DNA of 64,000 bases from Stigmatella aurantiaca DW4/3-1 (GTDB lineage: Bacteria > Myxococcota > Myxococcia > Myxococcales > Myxococcaceae), in assembly GCF_000165485.1 (NCBI RefSeq), contig NC_014623.1:2375501-2439500 (forward strand), in the 5' to 3' direction. Shown piece by piece: positions 27,917-34,693 of this stretch; within the stretch, counting starts at the first letter, position 1; every line of letters starts with the position of its first letter. A model generated the notes under the pieces. It made no database searches, was not told the DNA's origin, and worked only from the letters and a program-made list of their open reading frames with translations. The translations under genes were made by a program, and so were the position numbers.

Positions 27917-29209
27917 GTGTCCGTCTCGACTTCTTCGTCTGTCTCGCCCCGGCTGGGTCTGTGGCATTGGGTGGCCTTCACCGTGGGGGTGGTGCCGCTG
28001 GCGGTCTATGCCTTCTCACCCCGGGAGGGAGACCTGCCCCTGTACTTCCGGACGGCCCATGCGTTCTTGCAGGGGGCCATTCCGAACCAGGACTTCCGCT
28101 TCGAGTACCCGCCCTACGCACTGCTGTGGTTCGTCCCGGCGGCGTGGCTGGGCCCCACGCTGCCGTCGTTCATTCCGCTCTTCGGGCTGCAGCTGGCGCT
28201 CTTCGATGCCTTCATCAAGTGGCTGCTGCTGTCCGAGGGGGCGAAGCGCTGGGGGAACTCTCCGCGAGCGTGGGTGCCCTTCGCGGTGTACACGGTGGCC
28301 AGCTGGGTGCAGAGCATCCACTACCTCAAGCGGTATGATCTCATCCCCGCCGCCTTCGTGCTGGTGGCCCTGGTGGCGCTGGCCCGGCGGCGCGAGGCCC
28401 TGGCCGGGTGGGCGCTCTCGGTGGGGGTGGTGACGAAGCTGTACCCGGTGGTGCTGGTGCCGCTGGCGCTCGCGGTGTGCTGGCGGCGGGGCACCTCGCG
28501 GCGGCTGGTGCTGGGGCTGGTGGCGGGCGCCCTGCCGCTGGTGCCCTTGAGCTTCTTCTGGCCGTGGTGGAACTTCGCCTCGTTCCATGTGGAGCGGGGG
28601 CTTCAGGTGGAGTCGCTGGGGGCTTCCTTGCTGTGGGCCGCACACCGGCTGGGTCTCGTTTCGGGGGTGGCCTGGGTGCATGCGCCCGCGGCGTACGAGT
28701 TGCACGGCGCCGCCGCCGAGGCGGTGAAGGTGGCCACCCGGTGGGTGTGGGTGGTGGGCTCGCTGGCCGCGGCCGCGGTGGGGATCGGGTCGCTGCGCCA
28801 TCGCTTGCCCGAGCGCGCGGAGGAGTGGGCGCGGCTGGCCCTGGGTCCCCTCATCGCCTTTGTCGTCCTCAACCCGGTGCTCAGCCCGCAGTACCTCGTC
28901 TGGCTCGTGGGCGCGGCGGGGTTGGCGCTGCTGTCCGGCTCGCCGTGGGCCCCGGCGGCCCTCTTCGTGGCGGCGATGATCAGCCGGGGCCTCTTCACGG
29001 GCGCCAGCTCCTATGGCAAGGGGCTCACCGGGTCCTTCACGGTGCTGCTGCTGGTGCGCAATGGCCTGTTGCTGGCCGCGGGCTTCGCGCTGGTGCGGGA
29101 AGCGTGGCGGCTCAAGAGGGCGGGGCCGGAAGAGGCGCTCAGGCCGCAGGCGTTGGGTTCGCCCGCTGCTCGGCAATCCATGCCCGGGCCTCTGCCTCCA
29201 TCTCCCTGA
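27917..29209 (+). CDS. GT87-family membrane glycosyltransferase
   Basis: A polytopic inner-membrane protein of about 430 residues with around ten hydrophobic segments. The family hallmark is the first periplasmic loop, REGDLPLYFRTAHAFLQGAI and NQDFRFEYPPYALLWFVP, as in polyprenol-phosphate-mannose-dependent mannosyltransferases (DUF2029/GT87). The YPP motif and the acidic residues before it are expected at the donor site. Acceptor unknown. GTG at 27917 is chosen with GGGAG close upstream; GTG at 27887 is possible. The last 24 codons overlap in antisense with a truncated STAS/SEC14-like copy, so the tail may be recently altered. Confidence 0.85.
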   Translation: MSVSTSSSVSPRLGLWHWVAFTVGVVPLAVYAFSPREGDLPLYFRTAHAFLQGAIPNQDFRFEYPPYALLWFVPAAWLGPTLPSFIPLFGLQLALFDAFIKWLLLSEGAKRWGNSPRAWVPFAVYTVASWVQSIHYLKRYDLIPAAFVLVALVALARRREALAGWALSVGVVTKLYPVVLVPLALAVCWRRGTSRRLVLGLVAGALPLVPLSFFWPWWNFASFHVERGLQVESLGASLLWAAHRLGLVSGVAWVHAPAAYELHGAAAEAVKVATRWVWVVGSLAAAAVGIGSLRHRLPERAEEWARLALGPLIAFVVLNPVLSPQYLVWLVGAAGLALLSGSPWAPAALFVAAMISRGLFTGASSYGKGLTGSFTVLLLVRNGLLLAAGFALVREAWRLKRAGPEEALRPQALGSPAARQSMPGPLPPSP

Positions 29210-29267
29210 AGACGGTCCGGGAGCGCTGGGGGCTGCTGCGGCCCATCAGGTGGCTGGCCCGGATCAT
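29139..29267 (-). pseudogene. Truncated third copy of the STAS/SEC14-like gene
   Basis: Translation from the ATG that overlaps the upstream gene's TGA gives MIRASHLMGRSS then EARAWIAEQRANP and a stop at 29139-29141. It aligns with the C-terminal 40 residues of the 29264-29674 product (ILRANSILGRST, EARAWLAAQRAKS). The N-terminal two thirds are missing. This is a leftover of a tandem duplication, now overlapped by the end of the GT87 gene on the other strand. Confidence 0.65.
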
Positions 29268-29674
29268 TCGGAGGAGGATTTCGCCCGCTGGGCGGCGAGC
29301 CAGGCCCGCGCCTCTTCCTCGGTGTCCATGAAGACGGCCTGCGTGCCCGTCGAGCGGCCCAGGATCGAGTTGGCCCGGAGGATCATGTTGGAGACGGTCT
29401 TCATGGTGAAGCTGGCGCCGAAGAAGGCCACGGCCGTGTAGGGGACCCGCTCCTTCTCCGCGCCAATCGCCTGGCGCGATTCCAGCGAGTAGCCGGTGCT
29501 CTGGCGCACATCTCCCAGAAGGTAGAGAGGTCCCTGGCGGTTCCGGAGCTCTTCGAGCTGGGCGCGTATCGCCAGCATCTCCGCGTGCTCCAGCGGACCC
29601 CTGAGGACGAACTTCGCGGTGTCAGGCGCCTCGAAGGACAGCGAGTGAGGGCCAAAGCTCCACTCTGTTTCCAC
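29264..29674 (-). CDS. STAS/SEC14-like small protein, copy 2
   Basis: A 136-residue cytoplasmic protein, beta-alpha in character, resembling the SpoIIAA-like STAS/SEC14 group. Landmarks are FVLRGPLEHAEMLAIRAQ, PLYLLGDVRQSTGYS and VAFFGASFTMKTVSNMILRA. The GTG at 29674 has AGGGAG seven bases upstream and aligns with the start of its neighbour; the in-frame codon at 29725 would overlap that neighbour. It is a tandem paralogue of the 29709-30113 gene and lies just downstream of the rsb-like operon, so a link to that switch is likely but unproven. Confidence 0.75.
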   Translation of the reverse strand: METEWSFGPHSLSFEAPDTAKFVLRGPLEHAEMLAIRAQLEELRNRQGPLYLLGDVRQSTGYSLESRQAIGAEKERVPYTAVAFFGASFTMKTVSNMILRANSILGRSTGTQAVFMDTEEEARAWLAAQRAKSSSE

Positions 29675-29708
29675 GGCACGGCTCCCTTGGCTTCGAGGCC
29701 CGGCGGGC

Positions 29709-30113
29709 TCAGGAAGGATTGGCATCGTGTGCCCGTTGCTGGGCCAGCCACTCGCGGGCTTCTTGTTCTGTGTCCGTGAAGGCCGTGCTCGCGGTCTTGC
29801 GGCCCATGAGCAACTGGGCCCGGCCCAGCATGTTGAAGATCGTTCTCATGGTGAAGCTGGCACCAAAGAACGCCATGGCCTTGTACTGAACGGGGTGGGG
29901 GTTCTCGCCCATGCTCCGGCGCGCTTGCGGCGAGAAGCCCGTGCTCAGCCGGAGGTCGCCGAGCAGATAGAGGGTCTCCTGGCGCGCCCGGATCTCCTCC
30001 ACGCAGGCGTACGACGCCTGCTGCTCCTGGATGTCCATCTGGCCGCGGAAGGTGACCTTCACAAGGTCTGGCTCCTCGAAAGAGAGCGTGTGCGCTCCGA
30101 AACGCCATTCCAT
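29709..30113 (-). CDS. STAS/SEC14-like small protein, copy 1
   Basis: A 134-residue protein colinear with the next gene: WRFGAHTLSFEEPDLVKVTF, TLYLLGDLRLSTGFSPQARR, MAFFGASFTMRTIFNMLGRA. No membrane segment is present. AAAGGAG lies eight bases before the ATG at 30113. It starts 12 bases after the rsbR-like stop, so it is probably the sixth gene of that operon. The exact biochemical role is unknown; lipid or partner-protein binding is typical of the fold. Confidence 0.75.
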   Translation of the reverse strand: MEWRFGAHTLSFEEPDLVKVTFRGQMDIQEQQASYACVEEIRARQETLYLLGDLRLSTGFSPQARRSMGENPHPVQYKAMAFFGASFTMRTIFNMLGRAQLLMGRKTASTAFTDTEQEAREWLAQQRAHDANPS

Positions 30114-30125
30114 GGGACTGCTCCT

Positions 30126-30815
30126 TTAGCGGGAGGGAGGTGCCGCGCCCAGACGCTTGCGCAGGTAGAGGAAACACTCGCGCAGGCCCTCTTTCAGGCT
30201 GCCGAGTGTCTTGATTTCACTCAGGTCCACGCCAATCTGGACCAGCGTCTGGGCAATCATCGGGCTGATGCCTGTCACCACGCAGTACGCGCCCAGCAGC
30301 CGCGCGGCCTTCACCATCTTGATGAAGTGATTGGCCGTCATCGTGTCCACCACCTCCACGCCGGTGATGTCGATGATGACGCAGCGGGCCTTGCCCTGGA
30401 CGATGCGGTGCAGCAGCCGCTCGGTCATCTCCACCGAGCGCTGCGTGTCCACCACGCCGACGATGGGCAGCGTGAGGATGTCCTCCCACAGCTCGATGAT
30501 GGGCGTGGACAGGTCGCGGATGGCCATGCGCTGCCGCTCGATGGTGGTGAGCTTCTCCTCCAGGTCCCGGTTGCTGGCGGCCAGACGGGCCAGCGTCTCG
30601 TCGTTCTCCTGGCGCGTGGTGGCCAACTCGCGCACGAAGATGTTGAGCGTCTCCTCCAGGACGGCGAAGTCGTCCTGCTCCTGGATGGGCAGCGTGGTGA
30701 TGTGCGGATCAAAGTGGCCCACGGAGATCATCGACAGCACGTCGATGATGCGGCTGATGCGCTCGGGGCTGATGATGAGGGGTTTGGATGGGGGCTGGAG
30801 CGTGGAGGCGGTCAT
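30126..30815 (-). CDS. RsbR-like stressosome scaffold protein (STAS domain)
   Basis: About 229 residues. The N-terminal half is helical (SRIIDVLSMISVGHFDPH, TLNIFVRELATTRQENDETL, a coiled coil ending AIRDLSTPIIELWEDILTLP). The C-terminal STAS domain has PIVGVVDTQRSVEMTERLL, VIIDITGVEVVDTMTANHFI and VVTGISPMIAQTLVQIGVDL, where the Thr after VVD is the usual phosphorylation position. RsbR proteins form the stressosome core with RsbS. No N-terminal globin is visible. The ATG at 30815 is chosen; a long upstream in-frame stretch overlaps rsbS and has no homology. Confidence 0.9.
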   Translation of the reverse strand: MTASTLQPPSKPLIISPERISRIIDVLSMISVGHFDPHITTLPIQEQDDFAVLEETLNIFVRELATTRQENDETLARLAASNRDLEEKLTTIERQRMAIRDLSTPIIELWEDILTLPIVGVVDTQRSVEMTERLLHRIVQGKARCVIIDITGVEVVDTMTANHFIKMVKAARLLGAYCVVTGISPMIAQTLVQIGVDLSEIKTLGSLKEGLRECFLYLRKRLGAAPPSR

Positions 30816-30826
30816 CGGTGCGTCGC

Positions 30827-31324
30827 TCAAGGAAGTGGTTTGGAGGAGGGGGCGGCAGGCAGGCCGAGCATTTCGTCCGCCAGGCGCTGGATGGCTTCCC
30901 GCTCGGAGTTCATGCCGGAAGCGCCCACGACCTGGATGCCCAGCAGGTCCAGCCCCTCTTCGAGGCCAAGCGCCGTCTCCACGCCCTCGAGCTGGATGCC
31001 CATGCTCTGCAAGGTCAGGGCGACATCCGCCCCCATGCCGGAGAGCACCGTGCGCGTGCCCATGAGCCGGGCCGAGTTGGCCAGCCGTGCCAGCACCGAG
31101 CACAGGTGGCTGTCCACCAACCAGAGGCCGGAGATGTCCACCACCATGCCCCGAGCCCCGGTGCGCTGAATGTCGAGCAGCACGTCCGAGCACAACTGCG
31201 CCGCCTGGGCGTCGGTGATGTCGCCCTGCAAGGGGACGATCAGCTGGCCCCAGAGCGGGATGATGGGGATGCGTGAGGTTTCTCGCGTGGGACGCGGGGA
31301 TCTCTTGTCATCAATGGGGTTCAT
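30827..31324 (-). CDS. RsbS-like STAS protein
   Basis: A 165-residue single-domain STAS protein. It has PIIPLWGQLIVPLQGDITDA, GMVVDISGLWLVDSHLCSVL (Ser at the phosphorylation position after VVD) and TVLSGMGADVALTLQSMGI. RsbS binds the RsbT kinase in the stressosome until phosphorylated. A C-terminal extension of about 40 residues beyond the STAS fold is unusual. It overlaps the phosphatase gene by ATGA. Confidence 0.88.
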   Translation of the reverse strand: MNPIDDKRSPRPTRETSRIPIIPLWGQLIVPLQGDITDAQAAQLCSDVLLDIQRTGARGMVVDISGLWLVDSHLCSVLARLANSARLMGTRTVLSGMGADVALTLQSMGIQLEGVETALGLEEGLDLLGIQVVGASGMNSEREAIQRLADEMLGLPAAPSSKPLP

Positions 31325-31890
31325 TCGCCCTCCACGTCGGCCACTAGCACGGTGGCGTCATCCGTGCTGCGCCCATAACGCTCCATCAACAACACACATG
31401 CCGCCTCTGGGGAGAGCCCTTGGGTGGTGTGGGGCTCCAGCCGGGAGCTCAAGCCGTCGGTGAAGAAGACCAGCCGGTCGCCTGGCGCCAGCGTGGCCTC
31501 CAGCGGGCGGACCTTCCGGCACGGCTGGCCCAGGATGCCGGGGGTGGGAAACACTGGCACCCGCGTGCCCAGGGTGCGCAGGTCCACGTTCCCCACGCCG
31601 CCGCAGTGCAGGAAGCGGCCGTCGAACAGGGCCAGCATGACCGCCGCGCCCCGGCCTCCCTTGAGCACCCCGTGCAGCACGTCCACCAGGGCCTCCACGC
31701 TGGAGGGCAGCGGCGCCTGCGTCAGGCCCTTCAGGGCCTTGCCCGCCACGTCCGCGGCCACCGGGCCGTGCCCCAGGGCGTCGATGACGGCCAGCAGCGT
31801 GTACCCCTTCTCGCTGCGCACCAGCACCGCGTCGCCGTTGACCTGCTCGCCCTCGCGGGGCCGCGTGCGGTGGGCGGTGGTGAGCTTCAT
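31321..31890 (-). CDS. RsbX-like PP2C/SpoIIE phosphatase
   Basis: A 189-residue single-domain phosphatase. The metal-binding motifs are visible: GDAVLVRSEKGYTLLAVIDA LGHG-type start, CGGVGNVDLRTLG, VFFTDGLSSRLEP and the final DDATVLVAD. In stressosome systems RsbX dephosphorylates RsbR and RsbS and resets the switch. The gene overlaps both neighbours by 4 bases, which supports a role in the same circuit. Confidence 0.88.
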   Translation of the reverse strand: MKLTTAHRTRPREGEQVNGDAVLVRSEKGYTLLAVIDALGHGPVAADVAGKALKGLTQAPLPSSVEALVDVLHGVLKGGRGAAVMLALFDGRFLHCGGVGNVDLRTLGTRVPVFPTPGILGQPCRKVRPLEATLAPGDRLVFFTDGLSSRLEPHTTQGLSPEAACVLLMERYGRSTDDATVLVADVEGE

Positions 31891-32603
31891 AACCAGACCT
31901 CGAATTCCACATGGGTGCCCGTGGGGCCTGTGCGGACCTCGAAGCGGTCCGACAGCCGCTTCACCCCCAGCAGGCCCAACCCCAGGCCCGTCTTGCTGCG
32001 GTAGGCCCCCGAGAGCACCAGCGTCACGTTGGCGATGCCCTGGCCCTGGTCCTGGGCGAGCACGCGGATCAGCCGCCGGGGCGTGCGCTCGGGGTGGAGC
32101 TGGATGCTGCCCCCCCCGGCATAGGCGAGCTGGTTGCGCGCCAGTTCGCTCACGGCGGTGGCCACCTTCTGGCATTCGAAGCCCTTGCCGCCCAGCTCCT
32201 CGCAGAGGGAGCGCGCGGTAAACCGCGCGGTGCTGGCGTCCGCCTCGGAGTGGATGTTCAGCATCACCGGGCGCCCGGCGGTCCGCGGCATCTCCGGGGA
32301 CGCGAGGGGAGGCGCCACGGGGGCCGGGGGGGGCGTGGGGGGGCGGGAGGGGAGCCTGCGGAGGGGCGTGTTCAGCAGCTCCTTGAGTTCCAGGGCGAGC
32401 CGGGGGCGCTGCGCCGGGTGCATGAAGTGCCGGGAGGCGGGCTCCAGCGCATCGATGAGGCGGGGCAGATCCACCACGGTGAGGGTCGTCACCGAGAGCT
32501 TGAGAGGCTCCATCGTGCCGCGGAGCACCAGCCGGGCCGCGGTCTCCGACATGAACCCCTGCAAGACACACAGCAGGCGGGTGTGCAGCTCGTCCGGGCT
32601 CAC
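31887..32603 (-). CDS. RsbT-like anti-sigma regulatory kinase with N-terminal extension
   Basis: A 238-residue protein. The C-terminal 130 residues are a GHKL ATPase of the RsbT type: KVATAVSELARNQLAYAGGG (N box), LAQDQGQGIANV (G1 box) and GLGLGLLGVKRLSDRFEV. RsbT phosphorylates RsbS/RsbR and, when released, activates a downstream phosphatase. About 100 extra N-terminal residues form a helical domain followed by a Pro-rich linker. The start is GTG at 32603, overlapping the upstream stop as GTGA. Confidence 0.88.
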   Translation of the reverse strand: MSPDELHTRLLCVLQGFMSETAARLVLRGTMEPLKLSVTTLTVVDLPRLIDALEPASRHFMHPAQRPRLALELKELLNTPLRRLPSRPPTPPPAPVAPPLASPEMPRTAGRPVMLNIHSEADASTARFTARSLCEELGGKGFECQKVATAVSELARNQLAYAGGGSIQLHPERTPRRLIRVLAQDQGQGIANVTLVLSGAYRSKTGLGLGLLGVKRLSDRFEVRTGPTGTHVEFEVWL

Positions 32604-33061
32604 AGCCAGTCCTTCCGCGCCCCGGTATCCCGGCGCTTGCGAGCCACGACTTCGAGCCCCCCCCCTTCCCGGTTGCTGACGTGGACGGCGTCCGTCAAAC
32701 GCCGGATCGCCGGGCCTCCCTCCCCCAGGCTCTCGCCCGGCAGGGGCCCCATGCGCCCCTCGCGGCCCGCGAAGAGCCGCTCGGGGCAAGGCATCCCTGG
32801 CCCGCGGTCCTGCGCGCGAATGATCAGCCAGTCGGCCTCCAGCCACAGCTCCACGGTGCCGCCGTCGCCCGCATGACGCACCAGGTTGCTGGCCAGCTCA
32901 CTCACCACCACCGCGACCTCTGCGCTTGCCGCCGCCGCCAGGCCCGCCCCCCGGGCGAAATGGCGTCCCATCGCGGCTGCGACCGCCGTATCCGACCTCA
33001 GCCGGATGGGGACACACAGCCGGGCCGGGTCTGTGAGCAAGAGAGAGGAATTGGTCGGCAA
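32600..33061 (-). CDS. Anti-sigma-factor-type ATPase (RsbW/SpoIIAB-like)
   Basis: A 153-residue GHKL ATPase with VAVVVSELASNLVRHAGDGG (N box), IRAQDRGPGMPCP (G1 box) and GGPAIRRLTDAVHV in place of the usual GLG loop. It is the first gene of the operon. With the RsbT-like gene this makes two different kinases in one module, so one may act on the STAS proteins and the other on an output. The start is uncertain: the TTG at 33061 lacks a ribosome site. No sigma factor is next to it. Confidence 0.82.
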   Translation of the reverse strand: MPTNSSLLLTDPARLCVPIRLRSDTAVAAAMGRHFARGAGLAAAASAEVAVVVSELASNLVRHAGDGGTVELWLEADWLIIRAQDRGPGMPCPERLFAGREGRMGPLPGESLGEGGPAIRRLTDAVHVSNREGGGLEVVARKRRDTGARKDWL

Positions 33062-33083
33062 ATGAAGAACCGTTTCAAACTTT

Positions 33084-33092
33084 ATTGTAACA
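33084..33092 (-). promoter_or_regulatory. Possible extended -10 promoter of the partner-switching operon
   Basis: The minus strand reads TGTTACAAT in an AT-rich block that stands out from the GC-rich surroundings. This fits an extended -10 element, with no good -35 at normal spacing. It would start transcription only about 15 bases before the TTG at 33061. Confidence 0.3.
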
Positions 33093-33271
33093 AATTTTCA
33101 GTTCCAAGGGCAGCGTCAAATGGCTCATCCGCCCTCCCGAGGGTGGGGGGAATCTCGAATTCAATGTGTTACGTTGTTTCACCCGGGCGCCCAGCCGGGC
33201 ACTGGGTTGCGGCCTACCCGCTCTCATGGTTGTGATTGATTCGAGGATACAGGGAAACAAGCGCTTACCTG

Positions 33272-33287
33272 TGTGAAGGCGTTCACA
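33272..33287. promoter_or_regulatory. CRP-like palindrome TGTGAAGGCGTTCACA
   Basis: TGTGA and TCACA half-sites with a 6-base spacer match the CRP/FNR consensus arrangement exactly. The site lies about 53 bases before the TTG at 33340, in the gap shared with the partner-switching operon, so it could serve either transcript. No regulator gene is adjacent. Confidence 0.4.
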
Positions 33288-33339
33288 GCCTGGGCGATGG
33301 GTTCGGGCGTAAAAGGGGTCAGGAAACGGAGGTGTCCCG

Positions 33340-34686
33340 TTGCGTCATGCTTTCCAGATGGCGGTGCTGGTGCTGGTGGTGCTGCCGGCGTGTGGGGGGT
33401 GCGGAAAGACGGACGCCGAGCGCGCCGCGGCGGAGCGCGCGGAGATTGAGGAGCGGATCCGGGACTCCAACGTGCTGGTGCCCTATCGGGCCCTCAAGCT
33501 GACGCTGAGGGCGGGGGGGACGGGCCGGGAGCCGGAGGCTGTGCAGGCGCTCTGGCAGATGCTCGCGGAGACGCGGAAGCTGCCCGAGAAGAACGCCACG
33601 GTGGAGGAGGCGCGCCAGACGGCGGAGATCTCCCTGCGGCTGGCCGTCGCCTTCTACCGGGCGAAGCAGACGCTGCGGGAGCACGACGAGGATGACTACC
33701 CGCTGTTCCTGACGCGGGCGCGGGAGGCCTCGCACCCGTGGGGGGAACTGTCCGTGCCTGGCTATGACGGGGGCATGGAGCACCTGTTCGCGGGGTGTGT
33801 GTTGACAGTGTTGGATACGGTGGACCAGGGTCAGCGGATCCCCATGACCGAGCCGGTGCTCTATGAATTCTCACGCGCCACGCCGGGGCCGGAGTGGCCT
33901 GGGGTGTTGAGGACCTCGTCCCGTGCGGGCCGGGGCGTGTCCTTTTTGCAGGCAGGGTACCACTACGCGGCCGAGGAGGAGCTCACGGCGTACCTGGCCG
34001 AGGTGGAGCAGTTGCCCGTCCTGCCGCTGGTGCTGGGGACCGGGGACGCGGATCTGCCGCTGCTGGATCGCGCGCTCCGGGGGATGATGGAGCGTGAGGT
34101 GCTGCGGGCAGCGGGCCACTTCCTGCGCGCCTGGAACCGGATGCAGCTCAAGCGCGACGAGCCGGCCGCGGACGACGTGGAGCAGGGGCTGAAATCCCTG
34201 GCGGCGCTGGGCGTCGAGAATGAGCTGACGTGGTGGGGGATGGCGTTCGTGCACTTCCAGCGCGGGCATTATGAGGATGCGGCGGCGAGCCTCGACCGGT
34301 TGGCGCTCAGCCCCTTTCTGGATGAGCCCACCCGAGGGGAGCTTCAGGCCAGCGCGCAAGCGCTGCGCAGCCAGGATTCGCGCATCCCCCTCTTTCAAAA
34401 GCAGCGGGCCGCCCTTCTCCTGGTTCGCGCGTTGGTGGCGCGGGCCGGTGGCCTGGAGCGGATTCTCGTCGTGACGCTGGGCGAGGCGCGAGGCCAGCAG
34501 GTGTATGCGCCCATCGTGTGGCTGGATCGGGTGCAGCAGGGGCTCGCGCAGGCCTCGGCGGACACGGTGGTGCGCGAGGCCGGAGGGTTGCTCGGCAAGG
34601 CGCGCGAGGCCGGCAGTCAGGGCGTGGACGCGTTGAAGGAGAAGCTGGGCGGAGAGGAGCGCTCCGCCAGTCCGGCCCCTCCTTAG
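33340..34686 (+). CDS. Lipoprotein with TPR-like helical repeats, unknown function
   Basis: A 448-residue protein with a lipoprotein-type signal (VLVLVVLPACGGCGK), a charged helical region rich in Ala/Glu/Arg, and TPR-like pairs in the second half (WWGMAFVHFQRGHYEDAAAS). The family is not recognised. TTG at 33340 is preferred because ACGGAGG lies seven bases upstream; the ATG at 33358 also leaves a usable signal. It is convergent with the eight-gene envelope operon, 7 bases away, and may be functionally unrelated to it. Confidence 0.7.
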   Translation: MRHAFQMAVLVLVVLPACGGCGKTDAERAAAERAEIEERIRDSNVLVPYRALKLTLRAGGTGREPEAVQALWQMLAETRKLPEKNATVEEARQTAEISLRLAVAFYRAKQTLREHDEDDYPLFLTRAREASHPWGELSVPGYDGGMEHLFAGCVLTVLDTVDQGQRIPMTEPVLYEFSRATPGPEWPGVLRTSSRAGRGVSFLQAGYHYAAEEELTAYLAEVEQLPVLPLVLGTGDADLPLLDRALRGMMEREVLRAAGHFLRAWNRMQLKRDEPAADDVEQGLKSLAALGVENELTWWGMAFVHFQRGHYEDAAASLDRLALSPFLDEPTRGELQASAQALRSQDSRIPLFQKQRAALLLVRALVARAGGLERILVVTLGEARGQQVYAPIVWLDRVQQGLAQASADTVVREAGGLLGKAREAGSQGVDALKEKLGGEERSASPAPP

Positions 34687-34693
34687 AGCGTGC

